Source of the DNA: Immersiella caudata
Taxonomy: Eukaryota; Ascomycota; Sordariomycetes; Sordariales; Lasiosphaeriaceae
Reading direction: 5' to 3'
Length of the DNA stretch: 64,000 nt
Assembly: GCA_030512335.1 (NCBI GenBank)
Contig: JAULSU010000002.1
Coordinates: 2,356,001 to 2,420,000, forward strand
Part shown: positions 36,999-49,600 of the stretch, piece by piece
Layout of the letters: every line of letters starts with the position of its first letter
How positions within the stretch are numbered: the stretch's first letter is position 1
Program-made: the position numbers and the translations under genes
The notes under the pieces: generated by a model
The model's database searches: none
Told to the model about the DNA's origin: nothing
The model's input: the letters and a program-made list of their open reading frames with translations, nothing else

Positions 36999-38117
36999 AT
37001 GTCTCTGACTGCCGCCCGGGAGGCTGGCAATAACCTCGACATGTCGAATGCAGCGACACTCGACGGCAGCCGCGTGCCTCTGTTCCCATCGGCGGACTAC
37101 CAAAACTTTTACGAGGCGGAGGACCATGACACGATGGCACCCAGCCCTAAGCGGGCCCGGTCCAGCGCCGACGCCCCTGAGCTTCCAAGGAAGAGTGCCC
37201 TCCGTGCGTCACGATTGCTCGATAACCTCGGGCTCAAGCTAGGCGGCGCCGTACAAACGCCTGTCGGACCAGGTCAGCAAACGCCACTTGACGTCTACCT
37301 TTCAGAGGAAGAAGACGTCTCTTCTGACGCCGATGATTTCTCCGACTATGGCTACGACTCGAGCAATGAGGACCCGCTATCACCCACGCGGAGGAGCAGC
37401 CATGAAGACACCGCACGCGTAGTGTCAGTCGTCTACTCGGGCAAGCCTTCGATAGTTGACCTCACGCTACTCAGGAGACGATCCATCTCCCCCAATTCCA
37501 TCGCGACGCGAACTCGGTCCAGCACGTCTTCGTCGGCGGAATCACCAGTAGACCGACCAGACACACCCGCCAGCTCCGTTCCATCACCTGTACAGCCTGC
37601 GAGGATGGGGTCCATGCTCTCTGACCTGCTGGTGAAGAAGCGGCCCCCATTCTTGAACATCGACCCGTACGCCAATGGTAGCACATACTCTCTGGAGATG
37701 CCTGGGCAACAGGAGAAGACCTCGGAAGAGAATACCAAGGTGCCCAAGACGCCGACACAACTGCTCAAGGGCATGTCGAGGACCTTCTCCCTCGTGAGGA
37801 AGAGGAGTAGGCCCATGCTCCGCACTGAGTCGCCACAGCCGCAGGAGTTGGTACGCCCGTCAACGAGCTTCGCGAGAGTGGAGTCCACTGAGGAACACCC
37901 TACGAACACACCACACACGCCCGTGACACCGGTGACATACAAGGACATCATGCGGGCCGCTAAGAAGAACGCTATGATGATGCCTCCGCCGGAATTATCA
38001 TCACCCGTCTCGCCCCTTTCACCCCAAGCGGCAGGGCCGAGTCACAGGAGGGGGATCTTAAGTGGACTCGCTGCAAGGAGGAGGAGCATCAAGCTCACAG
38101 GAAAGGTAATTGGCTGA
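36999..38117 (+). CDS. Ser/Pro/Arg-rich unknown fungal protein
   Basis: A single open frame of 372 residues starts at ATG 36999 (context ATACCATGTC). The apparent earlier start is a TTG codon. The protein is rich in Ser, Pro, Arg and Thr. An acidic patch lies near residues 100-130 (YLSEEEDVSSDADDFSDYGY). A hydrophobic-plus-basic motif SMLSDLLVKKRPPFLNIDPY occurs near 203-222, and basic Ser clusters with Ser-Pro sites run through the rest. There is no signal peptide, membrane segment or catalytic motif. The basic C-terminus (RRSIKLTGKVIG) could direct nuclear or membrane association, but this is speculative. The coding call rests on length and composition. No family was recognised. Confidence 0.65.
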   Translation: MSLTAAREAGNNLDMSNAATLDGSRVPLFPSADYQNFYEAEDHDTMAPSPKRARSSADAPELPRKSALRASRLLDNLGLKLGGAVQTPVGPGQQTPLDVYLSEEEDVSSDADDFSDYGYDSSNEDPLSPTRRSSHEDTARVVSVVYSGKPSIVDLTLLRRRSISPNSIATRTRSSTSSSAESPVDRPDTPASSVPSPVQPARMGSMLSDLLVKKRPPFLNIDPYANGSTYSLEMPGQQEKTSEENTKVPKTPTQLLKGMSRTFSLVRKRSRPMLRTESPQPQELVRPSTSFARVESTEEHPTNTPHTPVTPVTYKDIMRAAKKNAMMMPPPELSSPVSPLSPQAAGPSHRRGILSGLAARRRSIKLTGKVIG

Positions 38118-41100
38118 GGAAGATACCCCGAGGATTGTCTTTTATTATTGCAGGCATATGGCGCACTGGATGGTTTGTTTCTGGGATCACATGGGAAGAT
38201 ATTCATGACTGGGCTGCGAGGGTTTCCGTTTTCACGACACTTATGATACCAGGACTGCGATTTAGCGTTCCACGCACTATACCATTAGTCCATTTGCATT
38301 TTGCACTTACTGAATCCAAGCAAGGACAGATTTTTCTGTCTTCTTCAAACATCCTGACTCGGACTTGTGGTACCATGCTTCCTTGGTGACAGGCCAACGA
38401 CGTGTGTTTGTGGCGGACTCTACCGACCAGGATCCTGGTATATCGCCGTCTGTGGCTTGCTCAAGACGCGTTCACAGCTGCCGTGTCACCGAACTGTTGT
38501 GATTGTTTCACTCTTTCCTGGTTAGTACGAGCCTCACTTATTCTACCTCCAACAACACACAAAATGTTTTCCTAGATGTCGTTTCGAGATCGATCTATGT
38601 CTCGTCTTTCCCTTTCCCTTTCCCCACATACACTCGCATATCTGGAAACCGCGCCGAGACAATCGCCAGAGGTCATCGCACGGTACGCACAGACAAAAGT
38701 AAAATACCCTGTCGTTTGGCGTTGACGGATTCGGTGTTATTACCCCCTGGTCCTGGCGAGCTATTCCCTGCGGGGAGATGTCTGTGCTGTGTGATCCTCG
38801 AGGGTGGTGATTGCTGCTTTGGGGGAGGTGGTAATTAGGTTTGGCTTTGAGTGTGCACATGGTGACGGGGGTGTGGTTAACCACTACGAGGATTTGTTGC
38901 GCAATGGTTTGTGTGTTGTGGCTTGTGCGGTGTCGGGTGGTTATTTTGGATGGGAGACGTGAGGCGGTGATGGAGGCAAGTGTGGCAAGATAGCAGAAGG
39001 TCCCGTTCTGAATTACCTACCTAGGTACCTAGACACTGGAAGAGACGTCGAGCGGCGGAGAGAAACAGTTGAGGTTCTGACTGGGCGGGTGATGGTGATA
39101 AACAGCCGAAGCCCGTGGGATCTGCAACTCGTAGATTTGCTCACCTCCGTCCCGGTGCGTGACCATGTGTCCTGCAAAAAAAACTTACCTACTTCACGCA
39201 GCCGCGGCAGTCAAGATCAAGGATTGCGAAAGTAGTGTCTCGGATCGCTTGGCCTGCCGCGTGGAAGATTACAACCTGGCAAAGTGGTAAAAGATTGGCA
39301 ATAGAGGGATGCACGGTGATAAAAACAGTTGAGTGTGGCTGCCATCTCGCTGCAGGTACGGGAGAGAATTGGTGAAGCTGAAGCAACGGGGTACAGACAT
39401 TGAACGCAGGAGAGCTGCAGGGCAAGGTCAGCGATGTTGCTCTGCTGCACCCCACCTGCTGGGCTGCGGGAGCGCTGCAAGTCATTGGCTAAGGTGTCTG
39501 TATGAGCTTTCCCAGTGAGGCCAACAACAGTCTTTCAGAACCACCACTTGCGAGGAACCTACTTGAGGATTCTCACATCTGGTGATCCCACAGACCACCT
39601 CCGACGAAGGCTTAAAGGATCTCTTCGTTAAATCCCGGTACGACGAGTGAGACACCACCAAAGACGAAGCGAGCGACCTGGTTGGGTGACGTTGTTCATG
39701 CGCAACATGGAAGGCACGGCACACTTCTCGCGGTTCTGAGTTTAAGTGGTTGCATGACACACAGACAGCCCTCCTCCTCCCTGAGGAACTTCCATCCGCA
39801 CCGCCTGCGGTTTGCCAGGCAAGAGTACATTATCGAGCAAACGATACTACCCTCCTCTGATACCCCACCCCGACTTGATTCGGTCGGTTCTTGAACCGAC
39901 ACCTCGAGCTCCATCGTCCATGGATTTCAAGGCGAAGCGTGCCGTATTATTGCGTCCCTCATCGCCCGCCCCGAGGCTGAATGCTCCAGGGATTACCTAG
40001 ATATCTCATCCAATTAGTGGGTGGCTTTCGGTTGGGGGTTGCTTTGCCGTACGCTAGGTAGCTGTTCCCCGGATCCTCGCAAGTCAACCCCGGGCTCGCC
40101 TGGAGTGCATCAACGCGGATACAACAGGATTGCCCCCAGTCTATGCCGCACCCATCACGAGCAAGCCGCCGCGCCGCCCCCGCTGTTGGGCTGGTTCTGT
40201 CCGCCCGCCCGCTCCATCACGGCGAGTGTTCTCACCAGCCGCTACCTTATCCTCGACAGTACGTATACCTCATTATGACCCGAAGGGCGACACCACAGCA
40301 GCCCGGGGCAGGCTAGCATTGTTGGCCACCCTCGGCCACCCTCGGCCACGCAAATGGCCTACTGAGCCCAAGAGGCCTCATACTGCACGCACAAAACAGC
40401 CAGCACGAAGTCTGGCCATACCTCATGTCACATCTCGGCCCCCAGCCCACGGCAAGCTCCTTCGGTGAGTATATACCAACTGTTGATGTATAGTACAGAG
40501 GTACAGAGGGGGGTGAGTTGGTTGAAGTTGAAACATGAAACACCATAGCTGCGGCTTCTTATGGGTTCCAGGGTGCATGCGTGGCGGGAGCAGAGGTGCG
40601 ATAACACATCGGTCAGCATGATTCTCCGAAGCGAACTCCTGCGAATCATGCACACCTTCGGGCTGCCTCTCTGCCTTCCCCTTCCAATCCCCCAATGTCC
40701 AGGTCAGACAGGATGACGGCACCATCCGGCTCAAAGGCCCAACGTCGGCGGGATACTGACTTCACCCCCTAGCCTGGTCGTATGTACCAGTTGCTCAGCT
40801 CGTTCCCCACAGCTCAATCTGGACATTCATGCCCGCAAGGTTTGAGCTTTTCGGCCTTCCAAAGTGCCGTGACAATCCACCAGGATCAAGAACAGCGAAC
40901 AGCTTACTCAGGAGGGAGGCAGACGGCCCCCAAACGAACAGCCCCCTCGCGATGTGTCCCCCAGTGGGGTTGTGAGACAGGCGACCCTCGGTTGCAGCTC
41001 TTGACGAACAGCGTGTAAGACAAGCTGGCCCTGTGCTGCGGTCCAAAACTCAATTGTTGCTAAGGCCGAGTTTGCCCGGCCAGACCCAGGCGCTACGGGG

Positions 41101-41974
41101 CGGGGCTCCGGCCTTCGGTCTCAGCCAGCCCACCTCCCGGCCCGTCCGAACACGCCATGTTACCCGCAAAAATACATAGCCACAGCCGGAAGGATCTCGT
41201 GCGGTTTTGTTGGGTCAACCAACAACGGATTCAAGCCTCCTCAGTCCTTGGCCAGCCACCTGTGTCATCAACCAGGGGAGTCCACGGATTAACTGACAGC
41301 CTGTCCTGACACTCGAACCTTCCCATCTCTAGGTTCGGGGCAATTGGAACCTAGCTGTTCGTGTCCCAAATGCAAGTTGATTACAATAGCTTTATCGGCC
41401 TCACCACGGCGATCGCCGCGAAACAGGCTGGTAACATATAGCACATCGAACGAGTAAACAAACGAAAAGGGGGATCCTCTCTAGACCCATCTCGCCTGGC
41501 AGACACCACCCCCCGCCCGCGCCCTCCCCAAGTTGAATGCCACCCAGGATGCCGAACCGTCAAGGAAACTGGACAAAATCAAAAATGTTTCCATCATACA
41601 CACGTCTTGCCGCCCATCGTGATTGAGACGCCCGTGCTACACAAGCAGGACCATTATACCTCGTCCGCATACCCGCCTCTACGTCGTCATGAGAAGCCCG
41701 AGCTAGTGCTTGCAATGATTTTCCCCGCATGTAACTCCGTAAATGAACAACCGAGCTGCCTTGTGCTCCTTTCCAAGCCCTGCAGCCCTGTGCTGAGCTC
41801 GGCATCTTCAAGGTTTCGGGCCGACCCGCCCTCCGCCTTTTTGGCGGGCGCCCTAGGGTCCGCTTGTGGCTTGCGTAGGTGCCGAGTAACTGTCTTTCAA
41901 CATATGCTCCGCTACGCTCTAGAAGCAGCGGCATACGGACCTGCGCCTGTCTCTTCCCATCAGCTGAGAATGGC
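38118..41974. other. Gene-poor region of about 3.9 kb
   Basis: This is the convergent interval between the Ser/Pro-rich gene and the elongase gene. Short open frames occur in all frames without domain or splice support. A small direct repeat of GGCCACCCTC is seen near 40323-40347. Confidence 0.4.
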
Positions 41975-43192
41975 TTACGCCCTCCGAGATCGCGTGGAGG
42001 TGCCATTGGTCTTGACACTGGACGACTTGGCGCTGCCGTTTGTCGCGCTGGCCGCTCCATTAGAGCCGGCACCCATGATTTGGGCAGCATCGGGGAACGG
42101 TGCTTGGCTCATTCTCCGCACGGCCTTGCGACCGCTGGGGCGCTTGCCGTCCTTCTTGTACGTGGCAAAGTAGAACGAGATGAACAGGAACAGGTACGAG
42201 CTGAGAATGCCGATTCCAGCAAACGCGGCGAACTCCTCACCAGCGCACTTTCCGTAAGTGGGCATGTGGGGCCAGTATGTCGAGCTGAAGTAAGTGTACG
42301 ACGCAAAGTAGACGAAGCCTACAAGCTGGTATTAGTGCTGACCGTCAACGAGGGGAGGTTGCCGGGACGTACCGAGATCAATGACGAACTGGATGATCTG
42401 GAGACGGGTGATCCACTCCTTCCACCAGATGCGGATGCCGCGGGCGCTCTGGAAGTAGTACCAGTACATGACAACATGGACGGTAAGGTTGAGGGTGATG
42501 GGGACCCATGATACCGAGGTGGATCCAATCAACTGAGTATAGCAGAGGAGTGCCGTGGCGCCGTGGTGGTAGCAGTGGAGGAAAGCTATTCAGCATCAGC
42601 CATGTTCAAGATATGCGGGTCGGATGCCTCGGCAGCGCAACTTACTCAGCGGCTTCTTCTTGAGGAAGAGGAAACAGGTGTCCAGGAGCTCGAGATACTT
42701 GGTGAGGTAGTTCAGCTGTAGACAGTTAGTAATGCTAGCAAAGTAAACAAGCTGTAAAGGATGACGAACATAGTAGAGGACAACAAGAGGCTGTGTCCAG
42801 CCACCGTCAATGTCGCAAATAGCGTGGAAGATGCCGTTGCGGACAACTGTCGCGAGAAGCTGTTCAACAAAGAGGGCTAAAAGTATCCCGCTGATCGCAG
42901 TGAGGTAGAAGTTGTGGATCAAGAACAGCGTGCGCAGCTTGAACGCCTCGCGGTTGCGCATGAGCTCGCGGCCACCAAAGATAACAGCATAGTAGATGAC
43001 GATGAAAATGCTCGTCTCCTTGATCGTGGACATGGGCGTCACGCCAGCCTGGAACCTGAAATCCTCAGCCGGGTAGCCGACCACCTTTTCAAAGGCCTTG
43101 CTGAAGATAGGCCACAGGTGGACGCCGAATGGCCGCTCGAGTGTCGGCATCGGGAATTGGTCGAAGAGTGCGGCCGGGGATGCGGACGCCAT
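41975..43192 (-). CDS. Very-long-chain fatty acid elongase, ELO family (Elo2/Elo3-like)
   Basis: ELO enzymes condense malonyl-CoA with acyl-CoA in the ER membrane as the first step of each elongation cycle, here probably towards the very-long-chain acids of sphingolipids. The proposed exons are 43192-42770, 42715-42646, 42585-42373 and 42318-41975, giving 349 residues. The histidine box HCYHH is at about 168-172, created by joining exons 2 and 3, and is followed by GATALLCYTQL, closest to Elo2/Elo3. Other family motifs are YLNYLTKYLELLDT and KKKPLTFLH upstream and MYWYYFQSARGIRIWWKEWIT downstream. Several hydrophobic membrane segments are visible. The C-terminus is basic, ending in a Ser/Thr/Lys-rich tail. 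The ATG at 43192 is used; the frame opens upstream only with TTG. Confidence 0.95.
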
Positions 43193-44832
43193 TTTCGCAG
43201 GCGCTGATGGGATCAATCGATCTAAGCCAATGCTGATGTCTCAATTAGCTGCTGCGATTCGGACTCTCGGACAGGCTGCGATACGTACGGCCTGGAGATG
43301 CTGGGACAGACAGCGGGAAGAGTTTGCACGCGAGATCCGGGTCCTCGGGATCGCGAGAGGGGATATTATTAGGCGACAGATCAGCCGCCAAAAGTGCAGT
43401 AAGAAAACAAGGAATATGCGAAGGAGTGACGAGAAGTAGAAGAGAAGCCACAAGGCGAAAAGCCCAAGAGGCGGGGTCTAATACGGATCTTGGGGGGAAC
43501 GAAAGTTTACGATCGCGATGATGGCGGGAAGTGAAGCCAGAAGCCAAAAATATTTCAAATGCTGCGTTTCTTCGAAAGGGGAACTGCATGGGGAAGCCAC
43601 CGATGGGTCCGCCGCGGCGAGCTTGGCATACTCATTTCACATGCAAGTTTTGCTGCCAATCAAAGCGCTAGATTTGATTGCGGCACCCAGAGTTGCACGG
43701 TCAGGTGCCTCGACGCGGAAATGCACCTCGACAAGACGAAGACTTTGAATCCACTGCTTCAGTTCCTGGGATCCAGTGCAAACTCCCCACAAGACTCTTA
43801 CATTGGCGATGCAAGACCGCGAGTCATCAGGGGCGAGGTCTCCTTTTGCGCGCCATCTTTTGGATACCCATCTCATCAATGGTCCACCTGTCCTTTACCC
43901 GACCGACCAATTGGCCAATGAGCGCAGTGGCTCAATCCAAGTAAAGACTGGTATTCGGTGCGAGAAATCAGTTCACACGGTCTGCTCATCTGTAGATTTG
44001 AGGCCTGGATGGGCGTTTGACGGTCTCCGGCAATGTCGGCAAGACCTGACGAGGCAATCGATGCTGCTCACCTTGCAGTCAGGCCCCTCCGCCTGGAATT
44101 CAGGTCTGTCCTGATCCAACCGAGGCAATCCGCTTTGGCCGAGAGTTGGCTGTGGATGCAGGTAGCTTCCGTGTCCGTTTTCGCACGGCACGACCGACCC
44201 TGTTATTTTGGATGGTTATCAAATTACTACGCTTCTGACTATCTACCCAGCACCCGAGCTCTTGACCGGTCCCTTTGCCACCGTCTAGCTGGAGGTGTTG
44301 AAGACTTGAGATCAAAGCCAACTTGGCGTTCTCGCCTCGAAGATGCCTTTCATTTCCGGCGTCTGGTGATCTGTTCAACATCCAAGCCAAAAGACAATGG
44401 TGCGAGAGTTCATCACCGCATCTGAAAACTGTATGGCTGCTCGTGAAGTCGAAATAGACATCCGGTTCAGATCTAACTAGCCTTTCATTTCATTTTTGCC
44501 ATTATTTCAAGATCCATCAGTGTTGGTGCACGCCACACCACCAGCCACACATCCATGACTGCTTCAGCCTCATTGGTGGTGGGCCGGGTGCTCGAAACGT
44601 AGCGCTACTGATTGGCCAGACCTCGGGGGAGCTCGCTCTAAGAAAATCAGTAGCCGAGCATCGTTCGATGGTCACTTCACTTCATTCAAGGATTGACCAC
44701 CAACGTCACGACCTCACCGAACGCTCATCGACATCGATCAATTGAACCCACCGCGCGGGCCAATTGACACCCTCTCGGTCTCGCCGTCGTCTTCCGTTCC
44801 TTTTCCCACTTTTCTCTCCATCGCACTCCGAG
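43193..44832. promoter_or_regulatory. Divergent intergenic region of the elongase and COX6
   Basis: About 1.6 kb separate two outward-facing genes. Both promoters should be here. No clear TATA box or additional gene was found. Confidence 0.4.
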
Positions 44833-45752
44833 ATGGCGGCCTCTCTGCTCCGCGCCGCTCGCGGCCCCTCCAGCTCCTTCTTCCGCGCCAACCTCATCGC
44901 CGCTGCCCGTCCTCAGCCGTTGGCTGCCCGCGCCGGCCTCGTCGCTCCCAGCATGCTGGCCCTCGCCGGCAGCAAGAGCTTCAGCACCACCACCCGCATG
45001 CGCTCCGAGCACCAGGAGGAGACCTTTGAGGAATTTACTGCCCGGTGAGTTTTTTTTTTCTGACCTGCCGGGTTAAGGATGACACGGAACAAGGAGGAAA
45101 CATCAATATTTCTTGCGCTCAAGAGCTTGAGATACTTGAAGGGTTGAGGGACTATGGAACGGCTACGGGGAGGGAGCTTGGGAGCTTGTCAACCGAGCTT
45201 CAGCTCGCCCCCATTGCGTGATGCTTTGAGTTCGGCGGCATCCATCCCAAAAACGACATGAAAAAAGCGCGCACGACTGTGATGCATTCAAGGAAACTAC
45301 CGCAGCTTCTGTGTTCCTAACGGCATTGCGTTTATTCAGGTACGAGAAGGAGTTTGACGGTGTTCAGGACGTTTTCGAACTCCAGGTAAGCCAACCCACA
45401 ACACATTCAAGAATATCCACAACCAAACCAGTTCACTAACCCGCTGCTCAACCCAGCGAAATCTAAACAACGCCTTCGCCTACGATTTGGTTCCCTCCCC
45501 CTCGGTTCTCGCCGCTGCCCTCAAGGCCGCAAGACGGGTCAACGACTTCCCTACTGCCGTCCGCATCTTCGAAGGTAGAGAGCACCAAGCAATCCTAATC
45601 AGGCGCGGCACAAGCTAACTTCCAAATTAGGTGTGAAGGCCAAGGTGGAGAACAAGGGCCAGTACCAGCAATACCTCGATGAACTCAAGCCCCTTCGCGA
45701 GGAGCTCGGCATCGTTCTGAAGGAGGATCTCTACCCTGAGGAGCAGCAGTAG
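44833..45752 (+). CDS. COX6: Cytochrome c oxidase subunit VI (Cox6 / mammalian COX5A type)
   Basis: This is a nuclear-encoded subunit of respiratory complex IV in the mitochondrial inner membrane. The proposed exons are 44833-45044, 45340-45385, 45457-45574 and 45631-45752, giving 165 residues. The first 55 or so residues form a long Ala/Arg/Ser-rich mitochondrial presequence ending near KSFSTTTRMRSEH. The mature part starts EETFEEFTARYEKEF and contains the helical-repeat core NLNNAFAYDLVPSPSVL, ALKAARRVNDFPTAVRIFEG and LDELKPLREELGI, all diagnostic of the family. The first intron is long (295 nt) for this window, while the others are about 55-71 nt. All splice junctions keep the frame. Confidence 0.96.
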
Positions 45753-46619
45753 ATGTAAGGCCGTGTGAGAGGGAGACAGGGCAGGGGGCTATGGGGACTA
45801 TATACTCCGCTCTTCTCCCGTCTTTCTACGAAAGAATGATTATCCAGCCTGTGGTCTTGTCACTGGGGGAGGCTCTTCGGATCATGGCTGCGACTGCTAG
45901 GAGGATATCGGCAAATCGTGGATACCTGAAGCTACCTCTCGAACAAGGGGCGCACCAATCTTGTACATGTTTACTACTAGACGTCACTGACGGGTTTTGA
46001 TCAATAGGAGTGTAGGTGGTTTCTGAGTCACGCGGAATGCAAGAATCGTTATTTGCTAGCTGTGGACTTAGTAATATGAGGGTTTGTCTCGTGTCATGAT
46101 TGTCTCACTATGTCATGGTACCTCATCCCTGCATTCTGGCATGGAAGTGACGTGTTTTCCTGAGTGCTCCAGTCCAACGCTTTGCATTTGCCTAAGCCGC
46201 ACAAAATCTCTTTACGCTACGCAGAAACAACCTGGAACTCATTCGGTCGAAAACGCTACCAGAGTCCACATCGCTAAGTCGGGTAGATATAGGAGAGGAG
46301 GTATGTGCAGAGCCCCAAAGCAGTGGTGTCAAGTTCCTGACGATTGCGAGCCCGAACCCATAATACAGAGCTGCTTTGCCGCTTTCGCATTTTCATACCC
46401 ATTGTAAATAATCCCGGTGCAAAGGCTAAGAGTCCCACCCAGAGAAGAAAGCCAAACGCTCATAACGCCGTCCAGTCATCGCTATGATAACCCGATTCCG
46501 TCCGCCTGTCTTGTCAACAAATCTCCTTAAACCATGTCTCAAGGTGGTGATGGACGTGTACACCACGTCCACCCGCATCCCCACGCCGTTGTCGCGAAAT
46601 CCCGTCACATCTCCCACCC
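45753..46619. terminator. Convergent 3' region of COX6 and the CDP-2-like gene
   Basis: These 867 nt lie between facing stop codons. No gene is supportable. 3' untranslated regions of both genes are expected. Confidence 0.4.
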
Positions 46620-49600
46620 CTAGTCTCTCAAGTGACCCCACCGGCCCGAGTTAGGCGGTTGCTGAAGAAATACCATCCCGGTGGCACCAGCGGCGTCGTA
46701 TGTCGGGGCAGGACTAGTACCCCGGCTTCCCGTTCCTCCGGTCACGCCTCCTCGACTTGGCCGGGGGCTCATGACGCCTGTGGTCCGCGGACTACGCGGA
46801 ACGCTAGCTTGCCGAGTCTCACGGCGGCCATTTTTGAGGTGACGCAGTTCATCACGGGCTAGTGTCAGCTCTCGTTGACATTCACGCAGGCGCGCGCGCA
46901 GCTCGTCCGTCTGTCGTTGCTCCGCCTCCTCCTGGTTCCGTGCGTTGATCTCGTGGATCTTGACAATGTTGTCGCTGGCCTTGCGTTTAAGCTTCTCGAT
47001 GCGGTCTCTCAGCTCTTGGTTTTCATGGTTGAGAATGCTGTGCGTGTTGGAGGCATCTTGATAAGCCTTGCGGCTGTAATCTGTGTCTCTTTCGGCATTG
47101 ACAGCTTTCTTCTCCAGACTTAGGATCTTCGCCTGCGCCTCTTCGAGCTCCCGCTCTGCCTTGGCCACCTTGGCGACATCGGGGATGGCTGAGCCTTCGA
47201 GAATCGCTTTGGTTTCGGCAAGCTGGGCTTCCAAATCCCTTATCCGCTTCCGCAGAGTCTCAGATTCTGTTTTGCTTGCTTTCAACGCTACTGAAGCCTT
47301 CGAGGCTTCCTCTTCTGCGATCTTAGCCCGATGCTCAAATGTGCCCCGGTCGCCAATTGCCTCCTTGTACTTTGTCGAGATAACACCAGCAGACCGCTGG
47401 TGTGAGCGAAGCTGGGTTTCCAAGCTCTTCGCGTGCTCTCGTAGCCTCTTTTCGCCACCACTGTGTGTGGCAAGACGATCTTCGAGCTCTGCGATCTTGG
47501 CTGCCATGGATTCGAGCTGCCTGACGGGAACTTCGACCACGTCTATAGAGGCATCGTCGCTCTTCGAGAAGGTTGCCAGCGTTTTTTGGAGCAAATCACT
47601 TAGAACTGGCACGTTGGCCTGTCTCATTGCTGGGCGGAGATCAAGTGTTCTGAGCCGCTTTGAGTCGCCCTCCTCGGGATCATCCTGAATTCAATGAGCG
47701 CTTGACAAAGCCATCCATAAGCCAACCAACACTTACCGATCGACGTTTGCGAGTAACTGGCTCATCCAAGCTCGCAACCTGGCGTTGGCCGTCACCTTCG
47801 GGCTCGCGCTGCGAGGCCCAGACGTCGAAAATGTCCTCAGGGAGTGTTTGCGGGCCCCACGTCACGTCACCTGCGCCAGGGTCTCTCAAGAATTTGGCAA
47901 AAATCTCGGCCGCCGTATGCGGCTCAGGGTAATCTCCGTCGAGTGATCTGTAGTCAGGGGTCTTCAGGTACTCTCTCGCAGAAACGACGGCTGAGTTGAG
48001 CGCATTTTTCCTCTCCAAGGGGTCCAATCGGTGCCCCAACTGCGCGTCGATCTCAGAGTTGATATGATCAACGCAGTATGTAGCCACCAGGGACAGTGTC
48101 AGCGGCGCCGTGTCTTTATACCCCAAACTAGGCGGCAAAACGGCTGTCCTAGCCAAATCGTCAAACAATATGACAACATCCACATCCTGACGAATGCCGG
48201 TCAGATCCTGTTGAGCACCTGCCAGAATAACCAATAAATCATTCCTTGCCTGACTCATCGGATCATCGTGTCCGAGAACCATCGAGTCCCAATCGCCTGT
48301 TGTGACGAGAGCCTCAAGGTAGTCAAACGTGAGGCCGGGTCGGGACAAAATCAATACCCGCATGCTCTCTCCTTTGAGCCCCAAAAGCAGTTCATATGTG
48401 AACAAGAACTTGCTGTTGGTATTGGTGGCATGCCGCGACATGTCCTTCTGGCTCAAGCCAGGGACATCCTCGGCGTATGGCGGTACGTCGCAAATATCAA
48501 AGAGCCTGTTGAAGACAGAGTCCATCCTAGCCACCAAGCTAGGCTCAGGGACTCCAGACAAAGTAGTGGTGAAAATTTCGGCAAACTCAATCATCGTGGC
48601 CTTCTCTTCCGAGATGAGGTGAAGATATCTATCGCGGCTGTTTGCCGCCAATGGCAAGGTGATGAGGAATTCTCGGTTCTCCCTATCGCCCTCTAGGTCG
48701 TCCTCGGGATACTGTTCATGCGTCGTTCTGCCCATATCTTCCGCCAGTAAATGGTGGCTTTCCAAGGGAAGAATTTGGTCAATGGCTGGCCCATGATCGG
48801 TACATGTCAGCAAATCTGAAGGAGCAACAGTGGCAGGGATTTGCCCGAAGTCAATGTCTGGCCTGTCCTGAATGACGAGATGAGATGGCGAAACCCCCAT
48901 CTCTGGCGTAGACACGTGGGGTGAGATAGACATCTCTAGTGTGGATGCGTGGGGTGGAACGGCCAGCTCCGATGCAGACACAGTGCTAGATAATCCCAAC
49001 CCTGCGGTCTCGTCCATTGCTAAATGAGGATCATTCCCAGAAGGTGGCGCCAACATCCGATCGACAGCATGCGGATGAACATACTTTGGTGGTGGGCTGG
49101 GGGAAGATATGGTTGGCAATGGTTTGCTAAAATACGCGGCTTTTCTCTGCTTAAGTTCGTCAATAGCAGAAAGCGGAGTCTCCGCAGTTGGTGACCTTTC
49201 CATGCTGATCAGAGCGGATGGCCGACTGTTGGAGGGAAAATAGGAGGCTTGCGATGGCGCCTCGTCTAGAGCGGGCTGGTCGGCAGGGACGCTGATGGCA
49301 GTGTTAGATCCTGCGGTGTGCTCGACTGCCCCGCGTGACTCACGGCTTTGTCCCCCAGGGCTGGTTCCGGCGCTCTGTTTCGCAGTCTCTGGAACCACTT
49401 CACCGGAGCTGTCGAGGAGTAGTTGGCTTTGTGTTCCAGGTGGTGGAACAATTTGTGCCGCTTGGGAATATCTTGAGGTTGGAGCTTGGGAGCTTGTGGC
49501 GGATATCACCGGGCTGTGATTGTTGACGTCTTCAGAATTTCGACGGCTGGGTGCTGACGCGGCGCTGCCCTCGGTGGGTAAAGGGGAAGTAGATGCCAAG

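Noticed and set aside
39855..39905. Possible tRNA T-arm-like sequence (GGTTCTTGAACC)
   Set aside because: It is a short palindrome without a matching acceptor stem, anticodon arm or A/B box spacing.
46620..47627. Independent coiled-coil protein gene
   Set aside because: A canonical GTAAGT..CAG intron joins it in frame to the chromodomain protein, and the joined product matches a known architecture.
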